From an uncultured Bacteroidales bacterium (GTDB lineage: Bacteria > Bacteroidota > Bacteroidia > Bacteroidales > F082), in NCBI GenBank assembly GCA_937906455.1, contig CALCYT010000026.1:5686-69685 (forward strand): a stretch of 64,000 nucleotides of DNA. The letters are read 5' to 3'. The notes below the pieces were generated by a model, which did no database searches, was not told the origin of the DNA, and saw only the letters and a list, made by a program, of their open reading frames with translations. Each line of letters begins with the position of its first letter. Within the stretch, counting starts at the first letter, position 1. Below are positions 25,956-34,216 of the stretch, one piece after another. The translations under genes and the position numbers were made by a program.

Positions 25956-28508
25956 ATGGATCAGAAATTTTCACCAAGGGTGCAAGATATAATGCTGCAT
26001 AGTCGGGAAGAGGCTGTCAGGATGGGTAATCCTTACATAGGATTGGAGCATATTTTTCTTGGAATAGCTGATGACAATACCAATAACGCCTTGCAGATTT
26101 TAAGAAACTTAGACCTTGATGTAAAGGCATTTAGGCAGAAATTGGAGGCTTCCATCAAGACAAATAACGTGGTGCCGGGTAACACCGACAATCTGCCTCT
26201 GACGAAACAGGCGGAACGCGCCCTGAAATTCACTTATATCGTGGCAAAAGATTTCAACAGCGAGCAGGTGTCCTCGGAGCATCTGATGCTCGCCATCCTT
26301 CATGATGACAATAACATTGTGTCACAACGTCTTGAATATGAAGGTATTACATTTAACAAATACAAAAAAGAAGTGGAGAAGCTGACACCTAATTATCCTG
26401 CGAAAGGCAGAAATGAAGATATCGCAAGAGAACCGGAGAATGTGTTTATGGATGAGGATGAGGAAGAAGAGACGCCGACTAAAACCACAGAGAATCAACA
26501 GAAAAAAGGCAACACAAAGTCAACTACTCCTGTCCTTGACAGCTTTGGCCGTGACTTGACGAAGGCTGCCGAGGAAGGTCGCCTCGACCCTATCGTAGGA
26601 CGTGAGAAGGAACTCGAGAGGATAGCGCAAATCCTCAGCAGACGCAAGAAAAACAACCCTATCCTCATCGGCGAGCCGGGTGTAGGAAAGTCAGCAATTG
26701 CTGAAGGTCTGGCGCAACGTATTGTGGAACATAGAGTGTCGCGCACCTTGTACAACAAGCGTATTATCGTCCTTGACATGGGTTCTGTGGTTGCCGGCAC
26801 CAAGTACAGAGGCCAGTTTGAGGAACGTATGAAAGGCATAATGACCGAGCTTGAGAAGAACCCCGACATCATCGTCTTCATCGATGAGATACACAACATC
26901 GTGGGAGCAGGCAACGCCAACGGCTCTCTCGACGCTTCCAACATGTTCAAGCCTGCTTTGGCACGCGGAGTGCTTCAATGTATAGGCGCAACAACGCTCG
27001 ATGAGTACCGCCAATATATCGAGAAAGACGGTGCCCTTGAACGCCGTTTCCAGAAAATACTGGTGGAGCCGACAACGCCGGAAGAGACGGTGCAGATTCT
27101 TAACAATATCAAGAGTAGATACGAAGACCATCATTTAGTGAGATATTCGCCGGAGGCTATCGAGGCTTGCGTGAAACTCACCAACCGCTATATCTCCGAC
27201 CGTCATCTTCCCGACAAGGCAATCGATGCTCTGGATGAGGCCGGCGCGAGAGTGCATATCGGCAACATCCACGTCCCGACAGAGATAGTGGAGATGGAGA
27301 AAAAGATTGAAGAGATACGCCATCAGAAGAAAATAGCCATCAAAGAGCAACGTTTTGAGGACGCAGGACAGTATCGCGACGAGGAGAAAACGTTGGCCGA
27401 ACGACTTGAGAACGCCAAGAAAACCTGGGATGACGAGACAAACAACCATCGTGAGACCGTCACCGAACAGAATGTGGCTGAGGTCGTCGCCATGATGACA
27501 GGCGTGCCGGTTCAGCGTATCGCACAAAACGAAGGCGACCGTCTGATGAGCATGGAGTCGGAACTCGCCGGAACGGTGATAGGCCAAGATGAGGCAATCA
27601 AGAACGTGGTGAAGGCCATCCGACGCAACAGAGCCGGACTGAAAGACCCGAACAGACCTATCGGAAGCTTCATCTTCCTCGGTCCTACCGGTGTCGGAAA
27701 GACTTATTTAGCAAAGGTGTTGGCAAAGTATCTCTTTGATTCTGAGGACGCTCTGATAAGAATCGACATGAGCGAGTACATGGAGAAATTCGCGGTGTCG
27801 CGTCTCGTGGGAGCGCCTCCAGGTTACGTGGGCTATGAAGAAGGCGGTCAGCTGACGGAGAAAGTGCGCCGCAAACCCTACTCTATCGTGCTTTTGGATG
27901 AGATAGAAAAGGCTCATCCTGATGTCTTCCATCTGCTGTTGCAAGTCCTGGACGACGGACAACTCACTGATTCTCTTGGTAGAAAAGTCGATTTCAAGAA
28001 CACTATCATCATCATGACATCGAACATCGGCTCACGTCAGCTGAAGGACTTCGGTCAAGGCGTGGGATTCGGCACACAGGCGAAGAAAGACTCGAAAGGC
28101 ACCGATAGCCGCGCCATCATAGAAAACGCCCTGAAACGTCAGTTTGCGCCGGAATTTCTCAACAGAATCGATGAGGTGATAGTATTTGACTCGCTTGACA
28201 AGGCGAGCATCAACAAGATTATCGACATCGAGCTGAAAAACGTTTATCAGCAGATGAATGACTTAGGCTACCAGTTGGAACTCACCGAAAAGGCACGCGA
28301 CTTCATCGTCGAGAAAGGCTGGGACGAGCAATATGGGGCACGCCCACTGAAACGCGCCATACAGAAATATGTGGAAGACGTTCTCGCCGAGGAGATTATC
28401 AAGACAAAACCGGAAAAAGGTGCGAAGATTGTCATTGATTACGATTCCGAGAAAAAAGATATGACCGTAGATACGATGTGTACATCGTCTCCTCAATCAA
28501 TTGATTGA
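25956..28508 (+). CDS. clpC: ATP-dependent Clp protease ATP-binding subunit ClpC
   Basis: An 850-residue class I Hsp100 ATPase. Order of domains: two Clp-N repeats (residues about 1-145), an acidic linker, AAA-1 with Walker A GEPGVGKSAIAEG near 237 and IVFIDEIHNIVGAG, a middle coiled-coil with a UVR-like stretch (RFEDAGQYRDEEKTLAERLE), AAA-2 with GPTGVGKTYLAK near 574 and VLLDEIEKAHPDVF, then the D2-small domain. It unfolds substrates for ClpP. The middle domain marks ClpC over ClpA. cca follows after 6 bases. Confidence 0.95.
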   Translation: MDQKFSPRVQDIMLHSREEAVRMGNPYIGLEHIFLGIADDNTNNALQILRNLDLDVKAFRQKLEASIKTNNVVPGNTDNLPLTKQAERALKFTYIVAKDFNSEQVSSEHLMLAILHDDNNIVSQRLEYEGITFNKYKKEVEKLTPNYPAKGRNEDIAREPENVFMDEDEEEETPTKTTENQQKKGNTKSTTPVLDSFGRDLTKAAEEGRLDPIVGREKELERIAQILSRRKKNNPILIGEPGVGKSAIAEGLAQRIVEHRVSRTLYNKRIIVLDMGSVVAGTKYRGQFEERMKGIMTELEKNPDIIVFIDEIHNIVGAGNANGSLDASNMFKPALARGVLQCIGATTLDEYRQYIEKDGALERRFQKILVEPTTPEETVQILNNIKSRYEDHHLVRYSPEAIEACVKLTNRYISDRHLPDKAIDALDEAGARVHIGNIHVPTEIVEMEKKIEEIRHQKKIAIKEQRFEDAGQYRDEEKTLAERLENAKKTWDDETNNHRETVTEQNVAEVVAMMTGVPVQRIAQNEGDRLMSMESELAGTVIGQDEAIKNVVKAIRRNRAGLKDPNRPIGSFIFLGPTGVGKTYLAKVLAKYLFDSEDALIRIDMSEYMEKFAVSRLVGAPPGYVGYEEGGQLTEKVRRKPYSIVLLDEIEKAHPDVFHLLLQVLDDGQLTDSLGRKVDFKNTIIIMTSNIGSRQLKDFGQGVGFGTQAKKDSKGTDSRAIIENALKRQFAPEFLNRIDEVIVFDSLDKASINKIIDIELKNVYQQMNDLGYQLELTEKARDFIVEKGWDEQYGARPLKRAIQKYVEDVLAEEIIKTKPEKGAKIVIDYDSEKKDMTVDTMCTSSPQSID

Positions 28509-28514
28509 TAATCT

Positions 28515-29987
28515 ATGAATCTGAAAAATAAGATAGATAATAATTTTTTTAAGGTGATAACGGCTGCATCACGGGAGTTGGGGTACGATTCGTATATCGT
28601 CGGCGGCTACGTCCGTGATATGTTGCTGCAACGCCAATCCAATGATATTGATGTGGTTACGGTAGGAAGCGGCATCGAGCTGGCGAAGAAAACCGCTGAA
28701 TTGCTGCCGGGCAAGAAACATGTGAAATATTACGGACGCTTCGGCACCGCTATGATTAACGTGGATGGTCACGAGATAGAGTTTGTGGGTGCCCGCAAGG
28801 AGTCATACACTGCCGACAGCCGCAAGCCCACCTGCGAGAATGGCACACTTGAAGATGACCAGAACCGTCGTGACTTCACCATAAACGCAATGGCTATATC
28901 ATTGAATGACAGTGATTTCGGCGAGCTTGTTGACCCTTTCAACGGCGTTCAGGACCTGCATGACAAGGTTATCCGCACGCCGCTCGACCCGGATGTCACC
29001 TATTCCGACGACCCGCTGCGTATGATGCGCGCCATACGTTTCGCGACGCAGCTGCATTTCAGGATAGAAGACGAGTCGTTTGAGGCTATCAGACGTAACG
29101 CTCACAGAATCAAGATAATATCAATGGAACGTGTCACCGAGGAGATGAATAAGATACTCATGTCGAGCGTCCCGAGCATAGGTTTCAAGCTCCTTGACAA
29201 AAGTGGTCTGCTGCCTTTGATTTTCCCGCAGATGGCGGCGTTGAAAGGCGTTGAGATACAGGACGGCAAAGGACATAAAGACAACTTCTACCACACCCTT
29301 GAAGTGCTTGATAATGTGGCTAATAGCGGCGGTGACCTATGGCTTAGATGGGCAGCAGTGCTGCATGACATCGCAAAGCCGCTGACAAAACGATTCGAGA
29401 AGGAAGCAGGCTGGACATTCCACGGACACGAGGTGAAAGGCGCCAGGATGGTGCATAAGATTTTCGCTAATTTCAAGCTCCCGCTCAATGAGAAAATGAA
29501 ATATGTGGAGAAACTGGTTTACCTCCATCTCCGCCCTATCGTGTTGGCTCAAGACATAGTAACTGACTCAGCAGTAAGACGTTTGCTCTTTGACGCAGGC
29601 GACGATATCGACGACCTGATGACGCTATGCGATGCCGACATCACCTCAAAAAACGAGGAGAAAAAAGCTCGTTTTCATAAAAATTTCCAGATAGTGCGTC
29701 AAAAACTCAAGGAGATTGAGGCGAAAGACCATCTGCGCAACTGGCAGCCGCCCGTCGATGGTAAAGTCATCATGGAGACATTCGGAATCCCCGAGAGCCG
29801 CGAGGTGGGAGTGATAAAAAATGCTATCAGAGAGGCGATTTTAGACGGTGTAATCGGCAATAATTTCGCGGAAGCATATCAGTTTATGAAAGAGAAAGGC
29901 TCCGAACTCGGCCTGAAAATAGTGAAGGAAGTCACTGAGCCTGTGGAAGTTAAGTCAAACGGCCCCGTGCCGGTGAAGAATCAATGA
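28515..29987 (+). CDS. cca: CCA tRNA nucleotidyltransferase with HD domain
   Basis: A 490-residue class II polymerase-beta-type enzyme. YIVGGYVRDMLLQRQSNDID near residues 27-46 holds the GG and DxD metal motifs, EDDQNRRDFTINAMAISL the RRD motif, and DPLRMMRAIRFATQL the RNA-binding helices. A C-terminal HD domain (LHDIAKP near 285) adds phosphohydrolase potential. It adds or repairs the CCA end of tRNA, although some homologues are poly(A) polymerases. It overlaps miaA by ATGA, so both tRNA genes are coupled. Confidence 0.93.
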   Translation: MNLKNKIDNNFFKVITAASRELGYDSYIVGGYVRDMLLQRQSNDIDVVTVGSGIELAKKTAELLPGKKHVKYYGRFGTAMINVDGHEIEFVGARKESYTADSRKPTCENGTLEDDQNRRDFTINAMAISLNDSDFGELVDPFNGVQDLHDKVIRTPLDPDVTYSDDPLRMMRAIRFATQLHFRIEDESFEAIRRNAHRIKIISMERVTEEMNKILMSSVPSIGFKLLDKSGLLPLIFPQMAALKGVEIQDGKGHKDNFYHTLEVLDNVANSGGDLWLRWAAVLHDIAKPLTKRFEKEAGWTFHGHEVKGARMVHKIFANFKLPLNEKMKYVEKLVYLHLRPIVLAQDIVTDSAVRRLLFDAGDDIDDLMTLCDADITSKNEEKKARFHKNFQIVRQKLKEIEAKDHLRNWQPPVDGKVIMETFGIPESREVGVIKNAIREAILDGVIGNNFAEAYQFMKEKGSELGLKIVKEVTEPVEVKSNGPVPVKNQ

Positions 29988-30910
29988 ACAAGAAATATCT
30001 CATAGTGCTTGCCGGTCCGACGGCATCGGGAAAGACCGCCACGGCGATAAAACTCGCAAAAGCCTTTGACGCCGAGATAATCTCCGCCGACAGCCGGCAG
30101 TTTTATAAGGAGATGTCCATCGGAACAGCCGCGCCAACTGATGAGGAATTGCGCCAAGTTAAGCATAATTTCGTACATCATCTTAGTATTAAAGAAAAAT
30201 ATGATGTCGCTGATTATGAAAGAGATGTATTATCTTATTTAAAGAATTACTTTAAGACTAATGATATTGCTGTCATGACGGGTGGCTCAGGGCTTTTCAT
30301 AGATGCGGTGTGCAACGGATTGGATGCTATGCCTGACATCTCGGATGAGATTCGGGCTAAGGTCACAAAGATATATGAGGACGGCGGCATCGAAGCATTG
30401 CAAAAGGAAGTCGAGAAAGTTGACAACGAGTATTTTCAGATTGTTGACAGACAGAACCCCAGGAGACTTCAGCGTGCATTAGAGGTCTATTGCCAAACCG
30501 GGAAGCCCTACTCCACTTTCAGGCAGAAAAACACGGCAGAGCGTGATTTTGATATTATAAAGTTGGCGATTCTTTGGGACAGAGACAAGCTTATTGAGAG
30601 GATTAATAGGCGTGTTGACAAGATGATGGCCGAAGGACTGCTTGACGAGGTTAAGTCCGTTTATCAATATCGACAGCTAAATCCTTTAAACACAGTGGGT
30701 TACAAGGAGCTTTTCGATTATCTTGACGGAAAATGCACTTTGGAGCAGTCTGTGGAGCAAATCAAGATAAGCACGCGACAATACGCCAAACGTCAGATGA
30801 CTTGGCTGCGCAAAAACAATGATTATCAATGGTTTAAGATTGAGCAGACTGACGAGATGATTGATTATGTCAAAAAGATTACAGTTAACGGTTTACGGTT
30901 TACAGTTTAA
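29984..30910 (+). CDS. miaA: tRNA dimethylallyltransferase
   Basis: A 308-residue MiaA: P-loop GPTASGKTATA at residues 9-19, the substrate loop SADSRQFYKEMSIGTA, MTGGSGLFIDAVCNGL, and VDRQNPRRLQRALEVY with the base-binding residues. It isopentenylates A37 of tRNAs reading UNN codons. The ATG overlaps cca by 4 bases. The final 18 bases overlap the convergent HAD gene. An imperfect repeat (AACGGTTTACGG / TTTACAG) at its 3' end adds a few extra codons. Confidence 0.95.
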   Translation: MNKKYLIVLAGPTASGKTATAIKLAKAFDAEIISADSRQFYKEMSIGTAAPTDEELRQVKHNFVHHLSIKEKYDVADYERDVLSYLKNYFKTNDIAVMTGGSGLFIDAVCNGLDAMPDISDEIRAKVTKIYEDGGIEALQKEVEKVDNEYFQIVDRQNPRRLQRALEVYCQTGKPYSTFRQKNTAERDFDIIKLAILWDRDKLIERINRRVDKMMAEGLLDEVKSVYQYRQLNPLNTVGYKELFDYLDGKCTLEQSVEQIKISTRQYAKRQMTWLRKNNDYQWFKIEQTDEMIDYVKKITVNGLRFTV

Positions 30911-31504
30911 AAGTTTATTCAAGTCATCCTTTAATTTAGTTGTATTTTCAAAGCGCAAGGCGTTGATTCCCACGGACTTAGCTCCTTCAACATTTTTTAT
31001 GTTATCGTCGATGAAGAGGCTTTCATCGGCTTTGAGATGGTAAGTGTCCAGCAAAGTATGGAAAATCTCCGGATTGGGCTTTAGTTGCTTGACTTCGCCG
31101 CTGACAACGATGTTGTCGATTAACTCGAATATGCGATATTTCTTTTTCACCTCTGGAAAGGTCTCCGCCGACCAGTTTGTGAGACCATAAATAATCGGGA
31201 ATCCATTCTCTTTCAATGACTTGATAAGGTCATACATTCCCGGAATCTCCTCTCCCATGGTGTCCATCCAATTGGTTTGGTAGAGTTTGAGGGCTTCGGC
31301 ATATTTCGGAAACAAGGCTGAGCGTTCTTTCACAGCCTGCTCGAATGGCTTTCCGCCGTCCATCTCAGCGTTCCACTCGCTGTTGCAGACGTTCTCAACG
31401 AAATAGTCTGACTCTTCGATGTTGTTGAAATATTTGTCAAAAAGGTAATGCGGGTTCCAGTCGACGAGTACTCCGCCGAAGTCGAAAATTATGTTTTTTA
31501 TCAT
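30893..31504 (-). CDS. HAD-superfamily hydrolase (subfamily IA)
   Basis: A 203-residue HAD enzyme: nucleophile motif IIFDFGGVLVDWNP near residues 4-17, YGLTNWSAETFPEV (motif II), GEVKQLKPNPEIF (motif III lysine) and SLFIDDNIKNVEGAKSVGI (motif IV). The motif I residue following Asp is Phe-Gly, which is normal for the FDFGGVL subset that includes epoxide-hydrolase N-domains and small phosphatases such as YihX. It probably acts on a small phosphorylated metabolite. It converges on and overlaps miaA, and lies 6 bases downstream of the thioesterase. Confidence 0.88.
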   Translation of the reverse strand: MIKNIIFDFGGVLVDWNPHYLFDKYFNNIEESDYFVENVCNSEWNAEMDGGKPFEQAVKERSALFPKYAEALKLYQTNWMDTMGEEIPGMYDLIKSLKENGFPIIYGLTNWSAETFPEVKKKYRIFELIDNIVVSGEVKQLKPNPEIFHTLLDTYHLKADESLFIDDNIKNVEGAKSVGINALRFENTTKLKDDLNKLLNCKP

Positions 31505-31510
31505 GGTTTG

Positions 31511-31885
31511 CTATTTTATCTTTGCCATAAATTTAACAATATCAACGATATATCTTATATGGACTCCTTCTCCGATGATGCCGTCGTCGTCGGATGCCGT
31601 GACTTTGAACGTAAGTTTCCGTCCTTCTATTTCCTCTAAGATAGCTGTCGCTTTTATCGTCGCGCCTATTTTTGAAGGCTTCACATGCGACGTGCTGATA
31701 TGTGCGCCCACTGTGGTGGAGCCTTCGGGCAAATCATTCCCAACGGCAGTCATTGCTGCGTTTTCCATTAGCCCTATCATAGCCGGTGTGGCGAATACAT
31801 CAAGTCCGCCGGAGCCGTAAGTGCGGGCGGTGTTTGAATTGTCAACAATTACAGTTGAAGTATGAGATAATCCGATTTTTAACAT
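31511..31885 (-). CDS. Hot-dog thioesterase (FlK-like)
   Basis: A 124-residue protein with the fluoroacetyl-CoA thioesterase-like pattern: SGGLDVFATPAMIGLMENAA near residues 22-41, then VGAHISTSHVKPSKIGATI holding the Thr/His region, and a final beta strand RYIVDIVKFMAKIK. Relatives hydrolyse short acyl-CoAs; the fluoroacetyl specificity is limited to one organism. Start at 31885 (MLKIGLSHTS) is preferred to an upstream codon at 31927. A shrunken relic of a second copy lies at 32685-32756. Confidence 0.85.
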   Translation of the reverse strand: MLKIGLSHTSTVIVDNSNTARTYGSGGLDVFATPAMIGLMENAAMTAVGNDLPEGSTTVGAHISTSHVKPSKIGATIKATAILEEIEGRKLTFKVTASDDDGIIGEGVHIRYIVDIVKFMAKIK

Positions 31886-31929
31886 AAAAATAATTTTAGT
31901 GCAAAAATAATAAAAATAATAATACACTC

Positions 31930-32003
31930 GTCATTTCAAGTGAAGCGGAGCGGAATATGGATGAGATTTCTCCGCTACGCCTAACGGCTCCGGTGGAAAT
32001 GAC
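31930..32003. repeat. Palindromic MITE-like element
   Basis: GTCATTTCAAG at the left end and GGTGGAAATGAC at the right end, with GCGGAGCGGAAT and GATTTCTCCGC between, form an imperfect palindrome like that at 9139. It lies between the thioesterase promoter and the 3' end of the YgjP-like gene. Confidence 0.65.
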
Positions 32004-32004
32004 G

Positions 32005-32688
32005 TCAGAGGAATTTAAGTTGTTTTTTCCAGTATTTCCAGTCGGGCATCATCTCTTCCAGGAGGGAGTAGAAGGCTGCTTGGTGGTTGAAATATACAAG
32101 ATGGCACATCTCATGTATGATGACCTGTCGGATGCAGTTCTCGGGAAGCTTTATCAGTTGGAGGTTGAGGCTGATACGGCCTTTTCGTGAGCAGCTCCCC
32201 CATCGTGAGCGCATGTCGCGGATGCTGATTTTTGTGGGGGCGACGTTATATTTGTTGAATTTTTCGGTTATCGGAGGAATCAGTTCGCCGAAGACCACTT
32301 TGGCACGATTTTTGTACCACTTATTCATTTGGCTTTCAACCAATTCGGGCGATTTCACACTGACAACGAGACAGTTGCCATCAGTCTCGACTGAGTTTTT
32401 GTTGCTTTCCACAACTTGCAGCACATATTTCTCGCCAAGATAGTAATGAGTCTCGCCCGAAGTGAATGTTTTCTTTTGATTATCAGCGTTTTGAATCTTA
32501 TCGTAATGATTAAAAATCCATCGTTTGTGTTGGTTCAGGAATGATATCATGTCGCTTTCGCGGAACATCAGAGGTGCTTTCACCTCGATGACGCCGTCGC
32601 GACGGATGCGGGCGGTGATGCTACGGCGGCGTGCTCTGATGAACTCGCAGCGTAACTCTCTGTCGTTGATGATGATGGTTTTAATCAT
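32005..32688 (-). CDS. YgjP-like metallopeptidase (DUF45, zincin)
   Basis: A 227-residue protein of the M48-related YgjP family (PF01863). The zinc motif HEMCH sits near residue 190 in RQVIIHEMCHLVYFNHQAAF, followed by the distal Glu region LLEEMMPDWKYWKKQL. The N-terminal beta-rich domain has RARRRSITARIRRDGVIEVK and the middle has ISIRDMRSRWGSCSRKGRI. It is probably a cytoplasmic zinc peptidase; substrates are unknown. It overlaps the relic ORF upstream by ATGA. Confidence 0.9.
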   Translation of the reverse strand: MIKTIIINDRELRCEFIRARRRSITARIRRDGVIEVKAPLMFRESDMISFLNQHKRWIFNHYDKIQNADNQKKTFTSGETHYYLGEKYVLQVVESNKNSVETDGNCLVVSVKSPELVESQMNKWYKNRAKVVFGELIPPITEKFNKYNVAPTKISIRDMRSRWGSCSRKGRISLNLQLIKLPENCIRQVIIHEMCHLVYFNHQAAFYSLLEEMMPDWKYWKKQLKFL

Positions 32689-32756
32689 TTGAGTTTTGCA
32701 ATAAAGCGTCCGATGTCAACAATTGTTGATGAAATATGAGATAATCCGTGAAGCAT
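32685..32756 (-). pseudogene. 23-codon relic of an FlK-like thioesterase gene
   Basis: The ORF reads MLHGLSHISSTIVD followed directly by IGRFIAKLK and a stop. The first part matches the start of the thioesterase at 31885 (MLKIGLSHTSTVIVD) and the last part matches its end (VKFMAKIK). The middle 100 codons are missing, so this looks like a second copy reduced by one internal deletion. Its TGA overlaps the YgjP ATG, so it may survive as a translated leader coupled to YgjP. The match is short; I rate it as likely but not proven. Confidence 0.5.
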
Positions 32757-32785
32757 GTTGATATTTTCTGCAAAGATAAGAAAAA

Positions 32786-33214
32786 TTAAAACTCTGTTTC
32801 CAGATACGATCTCCCTATTTCATGAAGTTTCGCTAAAATTTCTTTTTCCCGTTCTTTTGAAGGCTTTTTGAACCCGTTGATGTAATTTCTTAACAATGTG
32901 GCGTTGAGTCCGGCAATTTTCGCAAATTCAGTGATGTTTATCTCCTTATGAACGAGGAAAAATCGTTGGAAATCAGATGGCTCTGCATCTTCATAGAGAA
33001 AACTCTCGAAACTCACATCAACGTCGAGATCTCGCCAATGTATGCCATCGAAACCGAAAGAATAGGCGTTCCTCTCCTCATCTGAGGCATCTGTCAGTTT
33101 TTGATACCACAGTAGCGATTGCTTGTAAACGTTGCCGTTTTCATCTTCACCGACGAGATGTTCAGCGTCGAACCATATCTTTGTTATTTTCATCTTCGTA
33201 TCCGAATTTTTCAT
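32786..33214 (-). CDS. DUF2442 protein with C-terminal helix-turn-helix
   Basis: A 142-residue protein. Residues about 8-75 form the DUF2442 beta domain (MKITKIWFDAEHLVGEDENG, WYQKLTDASDEERNAY, WRDLDVDVSFESFL). Residues 90-135 form a helix-turn-helix of the Cro/XRE type (NITEFAKIAGLNATLLRNYI). Its 5' end overlaps the DUF4160 gene, and such pairs are widely suspected toxin-antitoxin modules; here DUF2442 would be the DNA-binding antitoxin. Start may be 33214 or the ATG at 33193. Confidence 0.85.
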   Translation of the reverse strand: MKNSDTKMKITKIWFDAEHLVGEDENGNVYKQSLLWYQKLTDASDEERNAYSFGFDGIHWRDLDVDVSFESFLYEDAEPSDFQRFFLVHKEINITEFAKIAGLNATLLRNYINGFKKPSKEREKEILAKLHEIGRSYLETEF

Positions 33215-33434
33215 TCCAGAACTTGACTATCAAGTCTTTATTGGCATCAACGACCTCTGTTATCTTTTTCAAATCTCTCGCTTTGATGTAGTGTTTTTCT
33301 TTCAAAACAAAATTCTGACCATCCCAATCATATTTTGCAAAATCACCGTTTCCTTCAACGTGAATGTGAATCGGCTCGTGTTCTCTTGAATAAAAGAAGA
33401 ACGAAAAGCCATAAAATCTAAAAATCTCGGGCAT
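33162..33434 (-). CDS. DUF4160 protein (candidate toxin of a TA pair)
   Basis: A 90-residue protein: MPEIFRFYGFSFFFYSREHE then PIHIHVEGNGDFAKYDWD, the DUF4160 signature with its H-x-H strand, and a C-terminal helix KFWNEKFGY. It overlaps the DUF2442 gene by about 50 bases, so the two are translationally linked. Biochemical activity is not established for the family. I start at MPEIF rather than the upstream codon at 33461, since this is where the family begins. A -7 like TATCTTTGC lies just upstream (33459-33467, minus strand). Confidence 0.85.
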   Translation of the reverse strand: MPEIFRFYGFSFFFYSREHEPIHIHVEGNGDFAKYDWDGQNFVLKEKHYIKARDLKKITEVVDANKDLIVKFWNEKFGYEDENNKDMVRR

Positions 33435-33503
33435 AAATTTTAATTTTAAATTCCGCCGCAAAGATAGGAATTATTTTTGATACCCAAAAGGTTTTTTAAA
33501 AAA

Positions 33504-33758
33504 TTATTTTCGTTTCAGTTCTTTCAGAGCCTGGCAAAGCTGATCCGGGCAGGATGTGATTTTATTTCCGCAGCGTATTCCTTCCAGTTTGCTGATGACA
33601 TCATCGATTTTCTGTCCTGTGACGAGTCGGCTGATGCCTTGTAGGTTTCCGTTGCAGCCGCCGAGGAAAGCCACGTTTTGGATGATATTGTCATCATCGG
33701 CCGTCACGTCGATGAGGATTGAGCAGGTGCCTTGAGTGTTGTATTGAATGTGTTTCAT
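33504..33758 (-). CDS. TSCPD domain protein (TIGR03905 family)
   Basis: An 84-residue single-domain protein: YNTQGTCSILIDVTADDD, then FLGGCNGNLQGISRLVTGQK and GIRCGNKITSCPDQLCQAL. Conserved cysteines in the FLGGC, CG and SCPDQLC positions suggest metal binding. The same domain is found at the C-terminus of class II ribonucleotide reductases; the stand-alone role is unknown. It precedes a small ORF of no known family. Confidence 0.85.
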   Translation of the reverse strand: MKHIQYNTQGTCSILIDVTADDDNIIQNVAFLGGCNGNLQGISRLVTGQKIDDVISKLEGIRCGNKITSCPDQLCQALKELKRK

Positions 33759-33940
33759 TTTATCTTGTAATTTCTTTGTAAAGCGACAATCCTTTCATTG
33801 TGAGAATATTTCTGGCAAGGATGGTGAGGTGATTGTGGGGATAACATATTTTGATTGTTTGTGTGAAACATGTTCTGTGCTTGTTCAGTACTTGTTCGGG
33901 TGTACTCATCGAAGTTCAGATATAGTTGATTCTCAGACAT
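33755..33940 (-). CDS. Small hypothetical protein
   Basis: A 61-codon ORF (MSENQLYLNFDEYTRTSTEQ, ending in a basic ALQRNYKIK) whose stop overlaps the ATG of the TSCPD gene by 4 bases. I do not recognise it. The translational overlap argues for a real gene or the remnant of one; composition is polar with many Asn, Gln and His. It could equally be a decayed N-terminal fragment. Confidence 0.35.
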   Translation of the reverse strand: MSENQLYLNFDEYTRTSTEQAQNMFHTNNQNMLSPQSPHHPCQKYSHNERIVALQRNYKIK

Positions 33941-34216
33941 TTAAGTGCAAATGATTATCTCTGCAAAGATACAAAAAATAATTGAAAGTCTGGTATTTTT
34001 TATTATTTTGTTACTTTCCATCAAGGGAAAAGGGACAAACAAACAACCTGATAAGGCATTTTGAATAATAATAGTTTATTAGCTTAATAGCTTAGAAGTT
34101 TAAGCATTTTGTAAAAATAATTTTACAATTAATCCCTTGACAAATAATAAATTATAACGTAATTTTGCAGCCATAGAATTCATCATTATTTTTGAAATCT
34201 TTTAAACTTATAATAA

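Noticed and set aside
34001..34200. Possible RNA gene in the 276-bp gap before the RhuM-PLD gene
   Set aside because: Only A/T-rich DNA and the -7 element of the next gene are visible; no stable stem or T-run.
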